Shown: piece by piece, positions 60,526-64,000 of the stretch | How positions within the stretch are numbered: position 1 is the first letter of the stretch | How the letters are laid out: each line of letters starts with the position of its first letter | From: Portunus trituberculatus | Taxonomy: Eukaryota; Arthropoda; Malacostraca; Decapoda; Portunidae | Assembly: GCF_017591435.1 (NCBI RefSeq) | Contig: NC_059259.1 | Coordinates: 2,285,884 to 2,349,883, forward strand | DNA: 64,000 bases | Direction: 5' to 3' | The notes under the pieces: model-generated | What the model was told of the DNA's origin: nothing | What the model saw: the letters and a program-made list of their open reading frames with translations, nothing else | The model's database searches: none | Translations under genes and position numbers: made by a program

Positions 60526-61712
60526 ACAAAAATATTCTTAATCCTTCGCAGTATGGTTTTAGACAAAATTGTAGCACTTTTAAAGCATTGAATAAATTTT
60601 CTAATGACATATTTACAGCTATTGACAAGAAGTTTTCTGTTTTATCAGTATTCATTGATTTTGCTAAGGCATTTGACACAATAAACCATAAAATTCTCCT
60701 TAATAAAATGCACCACTATGGAATTCGCGGCCCTATTTTTTCATGGTTTACAGATTACTTAACAAACAGACGTCAATACACTTCCTTTAGTTATGCAAAA
60801 TCATCTTCAACCTTAATTACTCTAGGTGTACCACAAGGTAGTGTGCTTAGACCTCTATTATTTCTCCTCTACATCAATGATATTTCTGATATTTTTTCTG
60901 ACTCTAAAAGCATCTTATTTGCCGATGATATGACAGTTTATCTAATAGGAACAGATCCGAATCAACTTGTTTTTAGTGCTAACAATGAACTTAAAAAATT
61001 ATATCAATGGTGCCTTTGCAATAGGCTCACAATAAACACTGACAAAACTTACTTTATGCTATTCACTGGTAAAACTATGCTGGATTTACCTAATGTACAA
61101 ATAAATAACAGAATAATTACTAAAATCGATAAATTCAAGTTCCTTGGTGTTACTTATGATAGCTCTTTAAATTTTAAGTACCATATAGATAATATTACAC
61201 TAAAAATATCGAGACATATTGCATTACTTTATCAAATCAGAGATTTTATGCCACCGTATGTCCTAAAATCCATCTACTTTGCTCACATTCACACATTGCT
61301 AACATACTGTAACCCTATTTGGTCCACTACTTACCCTACATTCCTAACTCCTTTAAAATTACAGCTCAAGAAAGTTGTCAGAATTATAACTAACAGCACC
61401 TACCTTGAACACACTGACCCTCTTTTCAAACAGACCAAACTTTTAAAACTTAATGATATAACAAAGCTTGCTATAGCCACACACATGTATAACAATAAAC
61501 ATTATATTCATAGCATTCTTCCATCACATGATTATAGTACGCGCCACCGTGATCATCTTACTTTACCAATACACCGCCTTTCTAAGTTTCAGCATTCAAC
61601 TAATTATCTAGGACCTGTTATATGGAATACTATTCCTCGCAAAATTCAAGAAGCATCATCTCTCAATGCATTTAAAACAATGCTAAAAAAACATATCTTG
61701 TCTAGCTACTAA
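60526..61712 (+). CDS. CR1/L2-like reverse transcriptase, partial but open
   Basis: About 395 codons without a stop, ending TAA at 61712. Motifs: VFIDFAKAFDTINHKILL (catalytic Asp), FTDYLTNRRQYTSF, GVPQGSVLRPLLFLLYIND, ILFADDMTVYLIG (catalytic DD), then INTDKTYFMLF and FKFLGVTYDSSLNFKYH of the thumb and a long carboxy domain ending MLKKHILSSY. It lacks its own start: the open frame runs in from the I-type fragment at 60372, giving a chimeric frame of 446 codons. Clade is judged from motif style; CR1, L2 or a relative. The undamaged frame suggests a young insertion. Confidence 0.85.
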
Positions 61713-61804
61713 TTTATGTTCTGCTAAATCATATGTACCAAGTGTTGTTCTAATTTTACTATTGATGATTTGTAAAATATACATTGTGTCAGTTAGTTGT
61801 GATT

Positions 61805-62008
61805 GTCATTATTATTATTATTATTATTATTATTAGTATTAGTATTAGTATTAGTATTAGTATTATTACTATTACTATTATTATTATTATCATTATCATT
61901 TTTATTGTTATTATTGATTATATTAGTTATTATTTGTTGTTATGAACATTATTATTATCTATACTATTGCTATTATTATCAATAATATTAATATTATTAT
62001 TATTATTA

Positions 62009-62069
<61 letters not shown>

Positions 62070-62153
62070 CACTATTATTATTACTATTATTATTATTGTT
62101 ATCATTTTTATTTTCATTATGATTATTATTACCATTAATATTATTAGTATTAC

Positions 62154-62193
<40 letters not shown>

Positions 62194-62221
62194 TTAATTA
62201 TTACTATTATTATTATTATTT
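61805..62221. repeat. (ATT)n microsatellite in LINE 3' region
   Basis: About 415 bp of ATT/TTA trinucleotides with scattered substitutions, longest pure stretch at about 62010-62069. CR1/L2-type LINEs often end in short tandem repeats, but here more sequence follows to 62457. Confidence 0.93.
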
Positions 62222-62457
62222 AAATTCACTTCGGAAAAAATATTTCGTTCGTTGTAGCTAACGTTTTAGTTACTATTATTATAAAAATAGTTCTTATTCC
62301 ACCAGTCAGTATAATCTATTTATACTCTGTCTGATAAGTACTTGCCTGAAAAGTTCTACTTTATATAGGCTAGCTTGGTTTAACTGTAAAGATTTGATAT
62401 ACTCATATATACCAGTATGTAAAATGACTTGGCTGTAAATAAATGTTTCAAATGTTT

Positions 62458-63898
62458 ACCTAGCCTTCTAGTAGTGGATGCTGGGTTCTGGCCGCTCGAC
62501 CTCCGGTGCCAGTCTTCGATGATCCGATGTTCGTTTCGCATCCACCGTCTTCCTGATTATGTCCCTTGTCTGTCAATATTGCGGGACTCGCGTTCGCAGG
62601 CGTATGTCACTCGACCGAGTCTACCTAAACCTTTTGGCCTTCGAGTGGCAAACCTCATGATGTATTTGTCCATCGACCCCACTCCTGTCTACTCTTTCCG
62701 GCTCCCACGAGTTGGTTATTGACAGCTTCCGGTTGTTTCATTATGCCCTTCTGCCATGGATGGAAAGAAAGATTTTCTGCCAGCTCTGCCACACACGGTT
62801 TTTAGAACACTTTTTTATACATTCTGATGACATCCCCGTTTTCACTGACGGTTCCACATCCGACGCAGGCGTTGGGTTTAGTGTGGTTTTCCTCTCTTTT
62901 TATCGGTCTGGCAGCCTTCCTTCGGTAGCCTCCGTCTTTACTGCGGAGCTGTCTGCCATAATCCTCTAGCTTTACAGATCATTCTTACTCTCCTGGTTTC
63001 GTCTTTTACATTTTTAGTGACTCTCGCAGTACTCTTACTGCTCTTTCATCTTTTATTTCCCTTCACCCATTGGTTTTATCAGCCCTGGAGTGGCTCTATC
63101 TACTTACCAGAAGAGGATATCGTGTTGGGGTCTGTTGGGTCCCTGATCATATAGGTGTTCCAGGGAATGAACACTCAGATCGCCTCGCTAAAGAGGCAGG
63201 AAGTCGCGTTCCATCTCCTGCCCCTGTTCCGTTTTGAGATGTATTTCATCTTATTCGTGTGACGGTCGGAGCAATATGGCAGAGGAGATGGCTAACGGGG
63301 GTCGCAATCTCGAAAATGGGAGAGATCAGTACTTCCACTCTCTTTCAGTGGACATACACCCATGTCCGGGATTGCCGTGCACAGACTTTATTGGCGCGAC
63401 TGCGTATAGGTCACATGTATCTTACAAATAAGTGCCTGGTGACCAGGGACCCTCAACCTTACTGTGATGACTGCCTGGTGCCGCTTACGGTGCGGCACCT
63501 ACTAGTGGAGTGCCCTAGTTTGACTGATTTAAGACACCGCAACCTCTACCGCTGTCGCGGTAGAGATATCGGTGTCTATTATATCTCAAAGGTCCTTGGG
63601 CCAGAGTGCCTGGTCCAAGGCCATGATGGTTTTTAGTTTTTTGGGAGAAGCTGGCTTTCTCCGAAAGCTGTGAATTTTATTTAATTTCATTATATTTACA
63701 TAATTGTATTTTGCGATACTTTTCTTTGCATAGTTTTTAATTGCTTTTAGTTAGTTTTTTACGATGTTCTTACTATTATAGTTTTTAATCACTTTTAGTT
63801 TCCTTTTCTTTACGATGTTTTCTTTTTACCATATTGTAACGGCGCCATATGACCTCAGATATTGAGGCGCCAAAACAAAATCCATCCATCCATCCATC
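62458..63898 (+). mobile_element. I-type LINE, 5'-truncated copy, part 2
   Basis: Resumes at CTAGCCTTCTAG, exactly where 60525 stopped. Text: GLRVANLMMYLSIDPTPVYS, VFTDGSTSDAGVGF, FTAELSAIIL (then a shift), a worn FSDSRSTL, VPDHIGVPGNEHSDRLAK, knuckle CDDCLVPLTVRHLLVECP near 63470. 3' UTR with GGCGCC..GGCGCC at 63841-63871 and an (ATCC)n tail to about 63898. Confidence 0.88.
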
Positions 63899-64000
63899 TC
63901 CATACACCAAAAAAATATATTTCTCTGTCACTACGATCACCACAACATCTCTACATCGCTTATACGTTACATGAAGCCTCACTGTTGCTCCGGTAAAAGA
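63899..64000. other. Flank, nothing recognised
   Basis: Unique-looking sequence after the last LINE tail. It is presumably intron 4 of the receptor-like gene. Confidence 0.4.

Larger units (their letters stand above)
60526..62457 (+). mobile_element. CR1/L2-like LINE, 5'-truncated, RT frame open
   Basis: A different LINE inserted in the I-type copy. Its RT starts at QYGFRQNCSTFKALNKFSND; the text upstream (ORF1, endonuclease, RT fingers) is absent. The 3' region contains an ATT microsatellite and ends just before I-type sequence resumes. No clear target duplication was found. It is AT-rich and uses codons unlike the I-type LINE around it. Confidence 0.85.

Overview
This is animal nuclear DNA. 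There are spliced exons with GT..AG borders, huge introns, long (TA)n, (GT)n and (TC)n microsatellites, tRNA-derived SINEs, several families of non-LTR retrotransposon, and PIF/Harbinger, Mutator-like and MITE-type DNA transposons. Microsatellite density and the style of the LINE proteins suggest a decapod crustacean, possibly a crab. That is an inference from general knowledge, not a database result.

One ordinary host gene is visible. Four phase-compatible coding exons on the + strand (13951-14334, 29814-29953, 38422-38515, 40622-40846) encode a signal peptide and the amino-terminal part of a protein that reads like an arthropod ionotropic receptor (iGluR-derived chemoreceptor). The ligand-binding and channel exons must lie beyond position 64000. 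Introns 1 to 4 are about 15.5, 8.5, 2.1 and at least 23 kb, and nearly all recognisable content in them is mobile DNA.

Upstream of the gene (1-13.9 kb) lie a LINE ORF1 fragment, pieces of a jockey/CR1-like LINE, a complete but decayed PIF/Harbinger transposon (4723-7807, TTA target duplication, transposase exons plus a convergent MADF gene), a palindromic MITE (7991-8873) and a 283-bp tandem duplication. Intron 1 holds a SINE split by a TA-flanked MITE and an I-type LINE (15488-27336) with another full-length copy inside it (20033-26255). Intron 2 holds a second PIF/Harbinger transposon (33130-37896) and a Mutator-like transposase relic, both inside one SINE. Intron 4 holds a minus-strand I-type LINE (40972-47018), a jockey/CR1-like LINE (47868-50085), and a pile of nested and tandemly duplicated I-type copies (50086-63898) with a 5'-truncated CR1/L2-like LINE at 60526-62457 whose RT frame is still open.

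The I-type LINE dominates. Its architecture is a structured 5' end, ORF1 (RRM-like fold plus CCHC knuckles), ORF2 (endonuclease, RT with YVDD, RNase H, terminal zinc knuckle), a GGCGCC hairpin and an (ATCC)n tail. No copy has both ORFs open. The most interesting prediction is that its 5' end folds, in the correct strand order, as an HDV-like self-cleaving ribozyme.
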